Shown: positions 11,753 through 21,379 of the stretch, in pieces
Position numbering within the stretch: the first letter of the stretch is position 1
Layout: each line of letters opens with the position of its first letter
Assembly: GCA_031769625.1 (NCBI GenBank)
Contig: JAUIMM010000702.1
Location: 927,001 to 991,000, forward strand
Reading direction: 5' to 3'
Source: Taudactylus pleione
Taxonomy: Eukaryota > Chordata > Amphibia > Anura > Myobatrachidae
Length of the DNA stretch: 64,000 nt
The notes under the pieces: generated by a model
Seen by the model: only the letters and a program-made list of their open reading frames with translations
Told to the model about the DNA's origin: nothing
Database searches by the model: none
Program-made: the position numbers and the translations under genes

Positions 11753-12647
11753 ATGACTGGTCTCAGAGATGACCTCTGAGTAAGGAGATGGCAGGACTGG
11801 GCTCTCGCTGGACTGCTCTTCGCAGGCTGTCTGCAGAGTATTCACTCTTATGGTGCAGCTGAGTCCTCTTCTTTTCTTTACTCCACCACTGCAAATATAC
11901 TTCTTTTTATTTCCTTATTTCTTTCTCTTCACGGGTGGAATTTCTCTCTCTATTAAATCTTTTCCTGGTCTACTCTCTGTTACTAGCTCTTACTCAGTGC
12001 CTACATCACTACCTTCATCTCTTCCCATGTGTGATTGTATCAATCACCATCGCTGCACCAGGAAAAATGCCTTAGATGTTAGATGAAAAAAACACTGTCA
12101 GTCTACTGTGATGGCGACGGATGTACAGGCTGCTCTTTGGTGGTGGTAGAAAATAGGACATTTCAGTGATATTTGATAAATGGATCCCTTAAGCAGAAAT
12201 ATAAAGTCTCACTAGTGGGAAACACTAAAACCTTTGCTACGGTATGCTGGTAATGGAAGGGTTACTACTGAACAGTAGCCAGTAATTAATAACAGGCATT
12301 CCCTATATCAGATCAGGCCTTTGGCCTTTTCACCTAATAACTGCTGAAAGAATGAACAACAATGGATGAACTCCACTATGCCTGCAACAATTTTCCATGA
12401 TATTAAATATATATGAAAGCCTTATGTGTACTGTATTTCTAATTAAAGAGATAAAAGGAAATTGAAATCAGATAAGTTTTGTCAAGTTAATACACATTTG
12501 CCCGCTGGCCCAAGTTTAAGAAGAGAAGGAAAAACATTCTCTGAAAAGAAAAGCATCTGGCAGCATTGTCAGCCCAATGTCTGAAGTCTTACAAAATGCA
12601 TCAAAAGTACATATGTACACACATTTAGCTTTCAGCGAATATAGCAT
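11753..12647. other. Unassigned sequence
   Basis: Unique DNA with a pyrimidine-rich tract near 11860-11960. No gene or repeat is recognised. Confidence 0.4.
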
Positions 12648-12656
12648 GCTCCAAAT

Positions 12657-12951
12657 GGTATGGGTACGGGATCCCGGTGGTCAGAATCCCGACACTGGCA
12701 TCCCAATAAGGTTAGAATACCAACACTTGTCGGTCGGTATCCTAACCCTCTCCCTCTCCCTACCCTAACCTCCCCCTCCCCCCACCCTAAATCTAACCCT
12801 CCCTCCTTAGTGCCTAACCATAACTCTCTCCTAGTGCCTAACCCTTAACCCCATCCCCAACCCTGCTACTTACCTTTGGGTTACCAGCGATCAGGATGCC
12901 GGCCGATTCTGACCACCGGAGTCCCCTCCATCTGTATTTTAATTGCATCCC
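12657..12951. mobile_element. MITE with C-rich telomere-like interior (copy 1)
   Basis: It is flanked by a perfect 9-bp duplication GCTCCAAAT (12648-12656 and 12952-12960). The subterminal parts are inverted (CGGTGGTCAGAATC and GATTCTGACCACCG). The interior at 12745-12860 is rich in CCCTAACC and CTAACCCT, the reverse complement of TTAGGG. Duplications of 8-9 bp allow either a Mutator-like or a hAT-like assignment. Confidence 0.7.
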
Positions 12952-13484
12952 GCTCCAAATACTGAGTAAAAGCTGAATATAACTACTGAATTTAGTTCTA
13001 GGGACTGGTAAAATATGTGAGGTTGTCATTGAATAATAAACTTTCTCCATTATTTGAGAATTTGGAGATCATGCTGAGATTAATTAAATTGCAAGCACAA
13101 AAAAGGAGCATTTTGCTCCTACTCATATTCTAGTGTATATATTTAATTTAAGCAGAATAGTATTTGTTTCCATAGCTAGACAATTAAGGGGGTGAAAGGT
13201 AGGAAGAGAATAGAGGATACTATATGAATTTCAGATTTTCATACTAGTGTACAACTGGTAATATGTGATGATGCAGTGGATATCCACAATCTGGGTATAT
13301 TTTGTACATTCTCCCCATGTTTGTCTGGGTTCCCTGCTGATATGTGTGTAATATGCGTGGTGAAATGCAGATTCTAATAGTAGACACCAGCGGAATCCAG
13401 ATACAACAGGCAGCCTTAGTACTTAACCAAGTGTGTGGCTTATTGAAGTGTAGTAGAGGTGTTTATACGGGAAGCAGTTGGGAA

Positions 13485-14005
13485 GCAGACGGATGGAATC
13501 CCGACCGTCGGCTTCCCGACTGTCTAAACCTGGCAAGCGGTTAAATGACAGGCGTCGAAATCCTGACACCTGTCATTTTACCTACGCTGGGAGCCCGACA
13601 TCTGTCTTACCGATCAAAGATAAACCAGGAGCCGGGCACGGATAGCTGCGGGGGAGGGAGGGTTAGGTTTAGGGTTCCCAGGGGGGACTTAGGGTTAGGC
13701 ACCCCCCGGGGGTATAGGGTTAGGCTAGCGGAAGAGAGGGTTAGGCACCCCCGGGGGGAGGTTAAGGTTAGACACCCCCCGGGGGACTTAGGTTTAGGTG
13801 GCGGGGAAGGGTGGGTTAGGTTTAGGCACTTAGAGGGGGGGATTAGGGTTAGGCACTTGGGGGGGAGGTTAGGGTTAGGCACCCCTAAGGGAGAGTTAGG
13901 GTTAGGGGGTAGAATAGGGTAGGAAATACTTACCTTGGGACGATCAGGATTTTCACTGCTGCCGGGATGCCGCTGTCGGGATTTGAACCGCCGGCCAGTC
14001 AATCA
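13485..14005. mobile_element. MITE with G-rich telomere-like interior (copy 2)
   Basis: The ends carry related GC-rich inverted blocks (ATCCCGACCGTCGGCTTCCCGAC at the left is 23 bases, so its key parts are CCCGACCG and GGCTTCCC; CTGTCGGGATTTGAACCGCC at the right). The middle at 13655-13925 is a degenerate array of about 33-36-bp units with TTAGGGTTAGGCACCCC. I could not find a clean target duplication, so the ends are approximate. Confidence 0.55.
13655..13925. repeat. Degenerate TTAGGG-containing G-rich array
   Basis: At least eight blocks of the form TTAGGGTTAGGCACCCCC with G-runs between them. The vertebrate telomere hexamer is present but is embedded in a longer unit, so this is not a simple interstitial telomere. 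The plus strand could form G-quadruplexes. Confidence 0.8.
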
Positions 14006-14402
14006 TACTGAAACTGTTTGTACAGCCATAGTGCAGCTGGATGAAGCTGAGCTTTTGTAAAACATACATGTTTGGCATTTATGACGGTAGTGGCGCAAGT
14101 ATAAGCAGGAATGCAGAATATATGCATAGTCTTTGCAGCTAAGTGGGACATGTCCATGTTCCACTATGGCACTATAACACAGTGACAAGATGGGGTCATG
14201 CTTGGACAGAAGACCAAACGGTGGCCATATTCGTAAAGGAGAATGCTTCAGTTCAGAAGCATTCATGGAGACAGCGCAGTAGCGTACTCCAAATTTCTAC
14301 ATTTCTTCCTACAGTCCAAACGAATAAATGTAGGTTAATGTTTGTGTGCTTGGGGCAGAATCTGTATAGTGTCATTTCCATTGTGGTAGGAACTGATGTG
14401 AA

Positions 14403-14500
14403 CAGGGACGCCGTGATAGGGGGGAGGCAGGTACTGTTTACCCTGGAGCGGTCTTGTTGAAGGGGCATGGAGGGAGCCTGGGTCAGCTGCCAAGGCGGGA
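14403..14500. mobile_element. Truncated CAGGGAYGCC hAT-like fragment
   Basis: It begins CAGGGACGCC and is recognisably similar to the start of the 401-bp element at 51539 (shared CAGGTACT, TTACC and GGAGGGGC blocks). The right end is not found. Confidence 0.45.
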
Positions 14501-14636
14501 AAATGTCCCCCTTTAGAGTGCTGTTGAGGGAGACAAATGTCCCCCTATGCTGTGCTGTTTTTTCTCTGGATGGGATGTGGCCACACCTCTCTGAATTAGC
14601 CACGCTATAAGTAGCCAGGCTCCGTTCAGCTCTCTG

Positions 14637-14735
14637 CGTTCCTGGATGTAAATGATTAAAATAAACACTCTCTGTAAAGCTCTGCATAATATGTTGGCAC
14701 TATATAAATAACAGTTAATAGCAATAATAAAACTT
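14637..14735 (+). repeat. LINE/SINE-type 3' tail fragment
   Basis: It contains GTAAAGCTCTGCATAATATG followed by GGCACTATATAAATAA and an A/T-rich run. This closely resembles the recurrent 3' tail of vertebrate CR1/L2-like elements. Only the tail is present. Confidence 0.4.
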
Positions 14736-15345
14736 GGACTTCAACTGTCTCTATAATTACTATACTTTTATTGCTTAAGTCCTAGCTTATGATACAAATG
14801 CAAATGCTTTAATCTTCTCCTGAGATGGCCATTACTCCATATGTTATCATTTACCATTTCCAACCCCATACACTTTTGTGCTATCTCCTGTAAATTGGGC
14901 ATGATATTAACAGCTTCTAGTACTCTCCTTCATTAAAGGACATCTGTATACATTTTGCATTCCCCATTACATGGTGTGGTGAACTTCTACATTCTGTCAC
15001 AACAAAATATCAATAGGATTTATTCAGGAGCTATTTATGTAATCAATCAGTTATTTTTACTTATAATTGACATTACAAAGTATTTTGTGTTGATCAGTGA
15101 AAAAAATCCTGGAAAATCCATTTTAATTCCATGATGGAAGAAAATACAATATAAAAATTGCCAAACTGACTTGTTTTCTTCATTGTTCAGCCTTATCATA
15201 ATCGGAACATCCGTAAATAGCGATCAACTAATATGCACCTGAACTAAAACATATATAGAATTTTATTCTCATTGCCGGTTCAGCAGTTTAGGTGTGAAAG
15301 ACTTTATTTGGGTTTTAGCTTTTTTAATTTACAGATATATATAGG
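14736..15345. other. Unassigned sequence
   Basis: AT-rich unique DNA. Just after it, at about 15346, a TGTAACTAGCGGTGTGC block resembles the start of some hAT elements, but no partner end is visible. Confidence 0.4.
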
Positions 15346-15627
15346 GCTGTAACTAGCGGTGTGCAACTGGTGCTACCACCTGGGGAACAGGATCGAGGGG
15401 TGGATCTCTTGCTGTCCCTGTGGCATCTGTATTCAACTTGTGGGTTACTTTGGAAGGTCATCCTGCAGCCTGGAGCCCCGCCCAGTGTGCCCTGTTCCTG
15501 GCCCCCTTTTCTGTGACATTGTGGCGTCAGTTGTGCGGGGGTGGCAGGGCAGTCCAGGGTGTAGAAGTGCCCTGCTATGACACTGGATAAGACATTTTTT
15601 CAAGTTGCAAGAATAGCACCACATTAT

Positions 15628-16026
15628 GGGCGGGATGTACTAAGGGCGAAAATGTGTTAAACCCCCGAAAATTGAGTTTTCAGGGGTTTTATTGCATTCC
15701 CCATATGTGCAAAGCACCTATAGAAGCCTATGGGCTTCTTATCGGGATGCTCTTCCTTTGGAGGGAGACGGGGAGCCGGTTGGATCCTTCCCATCACTCC
15801 CCGTGGTCTGCGTCCTTCAGCGCATGCGCAGAAGGATGTCAGAGGGACTTCTGGGTGTTAAACCCGGAGGTCCCTCTGATTGGAGCCATCGCAAGGGACA
15901 GCTCTTATCGGGAGAAGTGTACTTTGCGATATTCAAGGTACATACCGTGGTAATGAACTGCGGTATGTACCAGAAGACAGGCGGGATGTACCGCATCGTG
16001 GATGCAATGCTTAGTACATCCCGTCC
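15628..16026. mobile_element. Harbinger-like MITE with GGGCGGGATGTACTAAG ends
   Basis: The ends GGGCGGGATGTACTAAG and CTTAGTACATCCCGTCC are inverted. They are flanked by TAT on both sides (15625-15627 and 16027-16029). The 399 bp have no coding potential and contain several short internal hairpins. The 3-bp duplication suggests PIF/Harbinger. It lies only about 40 bp from the next element. Confidence 0.75.
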
Positions 16027-16067
16027 TATGTGTATATTTCATATGGCTCGGTACAGAACCGGATTAA

Positions 16068-16499
16068 GGGCCTGATTCAGACCCGCTCGCAAGCGGATCG
16101 ATGGTCAGGCAGTGCGCACTTCACTCACTCGGGGCTCACAGCAAAACAGGGCAGCTGTCGATGTTGATCGACTGCTCGCCCCGTTTTGTAGGCGGGACGG
16201 GGAGGTGCTGCATAAACGAAGGTGTTCCCAAAGGAACGCCTGCCGTTTGTGGGCGGCCCTACTGACATCACACGTGATGTCAGTAGTGAACTTCCTGCTC
16301 TATTAGAGCAGGAAGTTCACTGAGGCTCGTCGCAAGCCCGATGGTCGCAATAATCGCGACCATCGCCAGGCCGCCCGCACAAGCAGTGGGTGGTCACCCA
16401 CAGCTATGCGAGCGGCCTGGAGGCAGATTTAAAAAAAAAAAAATCCGCCCTGATTCAGAGTGAGCATTAGCAAATAGCGAGCGCCTCTGAATCAGGACC
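16068..16499. mobile_element. Harbinger-like palindrome-cluster MITE, inverted copy
   Basis: The inverted ends are GGGCCTGATTCAGA and TCTGAATCAGGACC. A TAA duplication lies at 16065-16067 and 16500-16502. Internal perfect hairpins include GTGAACTTCCTGCTCT with its complement at 16288-16322, and GATGGTCGC/GCGACCATC. It is a diverged, inverted relative of the copies at 39943 and 59303. Confidence 0.75.
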
Positions 16500-16502
16500 T
16501 AA

Positions 16503-17080
16503 GACTCCATGTGCCACTAGGCAAGATACTGGTTTGGGCCCCCCCCCACCTCGTTTGATCGACCGCAGCTGTTGTTGAACTAATTTCCATAACAACCTCT
16601 CTTTGTCCATGGTGAGATGAGCCACTATTTATTATTACTATGCTGCACCTTTGGGGTGGTTTGGTGGATGGCATGTTACAGGATACTGTACGTCTTCAGA
16701 CAGGGATGGCTCTGTTCCCACACCAAGATAATGCTAATACAATATTTATAGTATTTTTTTAAAGAAACGGTTGTCAGTGAGTGTGAGATATTTCACAAAT
16801 GCTGTTGTATTGTAAATCAGAAAATGAAAAAACAGGACTTAGAATTTTTGATGTAAAGTGAACTTTGCCTATGTGCACAACATATGTATAACATTTTAAT
16901 TGAATTAATATATATATGCGCAAAAAAATTATAACATCGGATAGTGGTGGACATATATTATTTAATTAAGTAAATACAATATTACATTTACATATTCAGC
17001 ATGCCACTCACCTGTCCCTCTCATGGAATTATATTCTGGCTCTCTTGAAGTTACCACAGAACTGTTGCAGTTGCACACTT
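16503..17080. other. Unassigned sequence
   Basis: AT-rich unique DNA. No gene or repeat is recognised. Confidence 0.4.
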
Positions 17081-17252
17081 GGGGGTATATTTCCTAAAGA
17101 GTGGGTTTTTAGAAGTTGAGTTGCCCACAGCAACCTATCAGAATCTAGCTATTATCTTCTAGAATGTGCTAGATACATGTAAAGTAGAATCTGATCGGTT
17201 GCTATGGGCAACATCTCCACTTCTAAAAACCTGCACTTTAGTAAATATAATC
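17081..17252. mobile_element. Palindromic MITE, GGGGTATATTTAC family (copy 2)
   Basis: It has the same internal inverted blocks as 3598-3769 (TTTTTAGAAGT near the left, CCACTTCTAAAAA near the right) and the shared central ATCAGAATCTAGC region. The left end GGGGGTATATTTCC and the right end GTAAATATAATCC are degraded. Confidence 0.7.
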
Positions 17253-17580
17253 CTTGTTCTGTGCTTCCACCCTATGGATCCGTGACCCCTACTGCACATT
17301 GCTAGTTTGACCCCAATGGGCTTCCTTACTGAGGAATCACCTGTATGTTCATTCATTGAACGCATTGCTTTAAAACATCAGCGACCCCACTCTGCCGTGT
17401 CCTATAGTTACTGGACTGAGGGTTCTATGTGAGCGTAATAAAGAAAAAAAAAATGCCGGTAAATCTGTCTGAAAAAGGGCCCTAGGTGGTCGACTCAATA
17501 GCCTAACAGGTGATCTGGGTCTAGCACAGTATAAGGTGTGTAGTTTAAAATTGAATGTGCTGTATATATACCATATTCTG
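17253..17580. other. Unassigned flank of the intact hAT
   Basis: No gene or repeat is recognised between the MITE and the target duplication of the hAT element. Confidence 0.4.
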
Positions 17581-18108
17581 CTTCCTAGTAGGGGTGTGCA
17601 CCGGCCACTTTTCGTGTTTTGTGTTTTGGTTTTGGATCTGGATCTTTCTTCGTGTTTTGGATCTGGATTGGTTTTGCCAAAACCACCCTTCCGTGTTTTG
17701 GGTTCTGGGTTTTGTGTTTTGGATCTGTATTTTTTTTTAAAAAAGCATAAAAACAGCTAAAATCACAGAATTTGTAGGTTTTTCTGCTCCTATGCTATTA
17801 TTAACCTCAATAACCTTAATTTCCACTCATTTCCAGTCTATTCTGAACACCTCACACCTCACAATAGTGTTTTTATGTCCAAAACGTTGCACCGAGGTAG
17901 CTGGATGACTATGCTAAGCGACACGAGTGGGCGGCACAAACACGTGACCCATCTAGGCGTGAAACTGCAGTGGCAGACAGGATGGCAGTTTGAAAAACTA
18001 GGCCCCAAACTGTACATAATGCAAAGAAACAAAAGAGGTCCAAGATGGAATTGTCCTTGGGCCCTCCCACCCACCCTTATGTTGTATAAACAGGACATGC
18101 ACACTTTA

Positions 18109-18170
18109 ACAAACCAATCATTTCAGCGCCAGGGTCTGCCACACAACTGTGGCTGAAATGATTGGTTCGT
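18109..18170. other. Conserved stem-loop downstream of the transposase stop
   Basis: ACAAACCAATCATTTCAG (18109-18126) pairs with CTGAAATGATTGGTTCGT (18153-18170). Copy A keeps the stem at 8788-8848, with paired ends but a different loop. On the transcript it would lie within about 120 nt of the stop codon. Confidence 0.65.
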
Positions 18171-18223
18171 TTGGGCCCCCACAAAACAAGCTGGCAATTA
18201 ATGTGTCCCTGCACAAACTGGCT

Positions 18224-21200
18224 CTATGGAGGCAAGATGTCATCCTCATCCTCCTCATCCACCGATTCCTCACCCTCTTCAGTGTGTACATCCTCATCCT
18301 CACAAAGTATTAACTCGTCCCCACTTGAATCCACCACCACAGGTCCCTCTGTACCTTCTGGAGGCTGGTCTCCCTGGAAGAGCTGATAATTCATTTTGAT
18401 GAACATCATCTTCTCCACATTCTGTGGAAGCAACCTCCTACGCCTTTCGCTGACAAGGTTCCCGGCTGCACTAAGCACTCTTTCGGAGTACACACTGGAG
18501 GGGGGGCAACTCAGGTAAAATAGAGCCAGTTTGTACAGGGGCCTCCAAATTGCCTCTTTTTCCTGCCAGTACAGGTATGGACTGTCTGCCATGCCTACTT
18601 GGATGCTGTCACCGATGTAATCCTCCACCATTCTGTCAATGGTGACAGTATCATATGCAGTGACAGTAGACATGTCAGAAATTGTTGCCAGGTCCTTCAG
18701 TCCGGACCAGATGTCCAAACTTGGTCCTGCCTGCCCTGCATCACCGCCAGCGGGTTGCTTAGGATACCTAAGTTTTTTCCTGGCAGCCCCAGTTGCAGGA
18801 GAAAATGAAGAAGGAGCCGTTGACGTGTCACGTTCCGCTTCAGCTGACAGTGTGTTCACCAGCAGGTCTTTGCACCTCTGCAGGCTTGTGTCGGCCGGAA
18901 AGAGAGACACCACATAGGCTTTAAACCTAGGATCGAGCACGGTGGCCAAAACGTAGTGGTCTGATTTCAACAGATTGACCACCCTGGAATCCTGGCAAAG
19001 CGAATGAAGGGCTTCATCCACAAGTCCCACATGCCGAGCGGAATCGCTCCGTCTTAGCTCCTCCTTCACTTTCTCCAGCTGCTTCTGCAAAAGCCTGATG
19101 AGGGGAATGACCTGACTCAAGCTGGCAGTGTCTGAACTGACTTCACGTGTGGCAAGTTCGAAGGGCTGGAGAACCTTGCACAACACGGAAATCATTCTCC
19201 ACTGCGCTTGAGTCAGGTGCATACCCCCTCCTTTGCCTATGTCATAGGTGGATGTATAGGCTTGTATGGCCTTTTGCTGCTCCTCCATCCTCTGAAGCAT
19301 ATAGAGGGTTGAGTTCCACCGCGTCACAACCTCTTGCTTCAGGTGATGGCGGGGCAGGTTCAAGAGTGTTTGCTGGCGCTCCAGTCTTCGGCACGCAGTC
19401 GCTGAATGGCGAAAGTGGCCAGAAATTTTTCGGGCCACCCAAAGCGTCTCCTGCACGCCCCTGTCGCTTTTCAGAAAATTCTGCACCACCAAGTTTATTG
19501 TGTGAGCAAAACATGGGACGTGCTGGAATTTGCCCAGATGTAATGCCCGCACAATATTGGTGGCGTTGTCAGATATCACAAATCCCCAGGAGAGTCTAAG
19601 TGGGGTAAGCCACTGGGCGATGATTTCCCTCAGTTTCTCTAAGAGGTTGTCGGCGGTGTGCCTCTTACTGAAACCGGTGATACACAGCGTAGCCTGCCTT
19701 GTAACGAGCTGGCATTTCTGAGATGCTGCTACTGGTGACGCTGCTGCTGTTGCTGCGTAAGGTGATACATCTACCCAGTGGGCTGTCACAGTCATATAGT
19801 CCTTAGTCTGCCCTGTTCCACTTGTCCACATGTCCGTGGTTAAGTGGACATTGTGTACAACGGCATTTTTCAGGACACTGAGGACACTTTTTCTGACGTT
19901 TCTGTACAGTCTCGGTATCGCCTGCCTAGTGAAGTGGAATCTAGACGGGATTTGGAACCGGGGACACACTACCTCCATCAATTGTCTAAATCCCACTGCA
20001 CTAATGGCGGATACCGGACGCACGTCTAACACCAACATAGCAGTCAAGGCCTCAGTTATACGTTTTGCTTCAGGATGACTGCTGTCGTACTTCATCCTCC
20101 TCGCTAAGGACTGTTGGAGGGTCAATTGTTTAGTAAAAGTAGTGGTGTTCCTACTTCCTCTCTGGGATGATGAACGACTCCCAGCAGCAGCAACAGCAGC
20201 AGCGGCAGCAGTAGGCGTAGCAATGCAGGATCCTCCAGAGGAATCCCGGATAGGAGAGTCAGTCATGCCAGTGACATGGCCTGCAGGACTACTTCCGATC
20301 CTGACTAAGGAGGAAATTGACGAGGAGGGAGTTGACGGTGTGGTTTGCAGGCGCTTGGATACAACAGGACAACGGGATTTAGGTGTCCCTGGACTGCTTA
20401 CGGTCTTAGCCAAAGTTTCTGAACTTGACAGTAACTTTTTATGAACGCGCTGCAGGTGCCGTATAAGGGAGGATGTTCCTAGGTGGTTGACGTCCCTACC
20501 CCTACTTATTTCACCTTTACATATGGTACATATGGCAAGACAGTTGTTGTCCGGATTTGGATAGAAATATTGCCAGACCAAAGAGGTGGAATGTTTGGTC
20601 TTCTGCCCAGGCATGACCGTGATGGGCTTTTTCATCCCACGGACAACAACTGTCTCCCCCGGAGCCTGATTTAAACAAACCACATCACCATCAGAATCCT
20701 CCTCGCCAACTTCCTCCTCAGCGCCAGCTACACCAGTATCCTCATCCTGTTGTACTTCAACAGTGACATCTTCAATTTGCATATCAGCAAGTGGACTGTG
20801 GGTGCTCCTTTCAGCACTTGCAGGGGGCGTGCAAATGGTGGAAAGAGCCACCTCTTCCCGTCCAGTGCTGGGAAGGTCAGGCATCGCAACCACCACCACA
20901 CTTGGACTCTCCTTGGGGATTTGTGATATCTTCTTAGAAAGCACAGTTCTTCGCTGTGCTTTTGCCAGCTTAACTCTTTTGATTTTTTTAGTGGGAGGAG
21001 GGCTTCCATCGTCATGTGAAGCTGAACCACTAGTCATGAACATACTAGGGATCGACCTTAGCCGTTCCTTGCCACTCCGTGTCGTAAATGGCATATTGGC
21101 AAGTTTACGTTTCTCTTCAGCTGATTTAAATGTCTTTTTCAAGGTCATTTTCCTGAACTTTGCCATTTGGGATTGTATGTGCCCTCTACTATGACATTGG

Positions 21201-21337
21201 GCATCGGCCTTGGCAGACGACGTTGATGGCATGTTATCGTCTATGTCATGACTAGTGGCAGCAGCTTCAGCACTAGGAGGAAGTGGTTCTTGATCTTTCT
21301 CTATTTTATTTTTATCGGAGAAAGTTTGGTCCTCCAT
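18224..21337 (-). CDS. BED-finger hAT transposase, intact
   Basis: A single 1037-codon frame with no internal stop or visible intron. It would bind transposon ends in the nucleus and catalyse hAT cut-and-paste transposition. Residues 1-250 are basic then acidic, with a possible nuclear localisation stretch KKIKRVK at 117-123. A BED zinc finger spans about 251-300: C270 and C273, then H294 and H299. The RNase H-like core shows D502 (TTDMWTS), D590 (ISDNATN), the hAT CxxH motif at C609/H612 (CFAHTINL) and W674 (TRWNST). The C-terminal dimerisation block at 920-985 carries SSVYSERVLSAAG with E952 as the likely third catalytic residue. An acidic tail ends the protein. Homology to vertebrate ZBED1/ZBED4-type proteins is expected from the family. 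The start is supported by a MED start at the same place in copy C (62012), and no ATG precedes it back to the TATA box. Activity is inferred. Confidence 0.95.
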   Translation of the reverse strand: MEDQTFSDKNKIEKDQEPLPPSAEAAATSHDIDDNMPSTSSAKADAQCHSRGHIQSQMAKFRKMTLKKTFKSAEEKRKLANMPFTTRSGKERLRSIPSMFMTSGSASHDDGSPPPTKKIKRVKLAKAQRRTVLSKKISQIPKESPSVVVVAMPDLPSTGREEVALSTICTPPASAERSTHSPLADMQIEDVTVEVQQDEDTGVAGAEEEVGEEDSDGDVVCLNQAPGETVVVRGMKKPITVMPGQKTKHSTSLVWQYFYPNPDNNCLAICTICKGEISRGRDVNHLGTSSLIRHLQRVHKKLLSSSETLAKTVSSPGTPKSRCPVVSKRLQTTPSTPSSSISSLVRIGSSPAGHVTGMTDSPIRDSSGGSCIATPTAAAAAVAAAGSRSSSQRGSRNTTTFTKQLTLQQSLARRMKYDSSHPEAKRITEALTAMLVLDVRPVSAISAVGFRQLMEVVCPRFQIPSRFHFTRQAIPRLYRNVRKSVLSVLKNAVVHNVHLTTDMWTSGTGQTKDYMTVTAHWVDVSPYAATAAASPVAASQKCQLVTRQATLCITGFSKRHTADNLLEKLREIIAQWLTPLRLSWGFVISDNATNIVRALHLGKFQHVPCFAHTINLVVQNFLKSDRGVQETLWVARKISGHFRHSATACRRLERQQTLLNLPRHHLKQEVVTRWNSTLYMLQRMEEQQKAIQAYTSTYDIGKGGGMHLTQAQWRMISVLCKVLQPFELATREVSSDTASLSQVIPLIRLLQKQLEKVKEELRRSDSARHVGLVDEALHSLCQDSRVVNLLKSDHYVLATVLDPRFKAYVVSLFPADTSLQRCKDLLVNTLSAEAERDTSTAPSSFSPATGAARKKLRYPKQPAGGDAGQAGPSLDIWSGLKDLATISDMSTVTAYDTVTIDRMVEDYIGDSIQVGMADSPYLYWQEKEAIWRPLYKLALFYLSCPPSSVYSERVLSAAGNLVSERRRRLLPQNVEKMMFIKMNYQLFQGDQPPEGTEGPVVVDSSGDELILCEDEDVHTEEGEESVDEEDEDDILPP

Positions 21338-21379
21338 TTATGTTATATCGATTTGATATATACGTGCGGCTAAACACAG

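Noticed and set aside
13655..13925. A true interstitial telomere
   Set aside because: TTAGGG is embedded in a longer 33-36-bp GC-rich unit within a MITE and is not in perfect head-to-tail hexamers.
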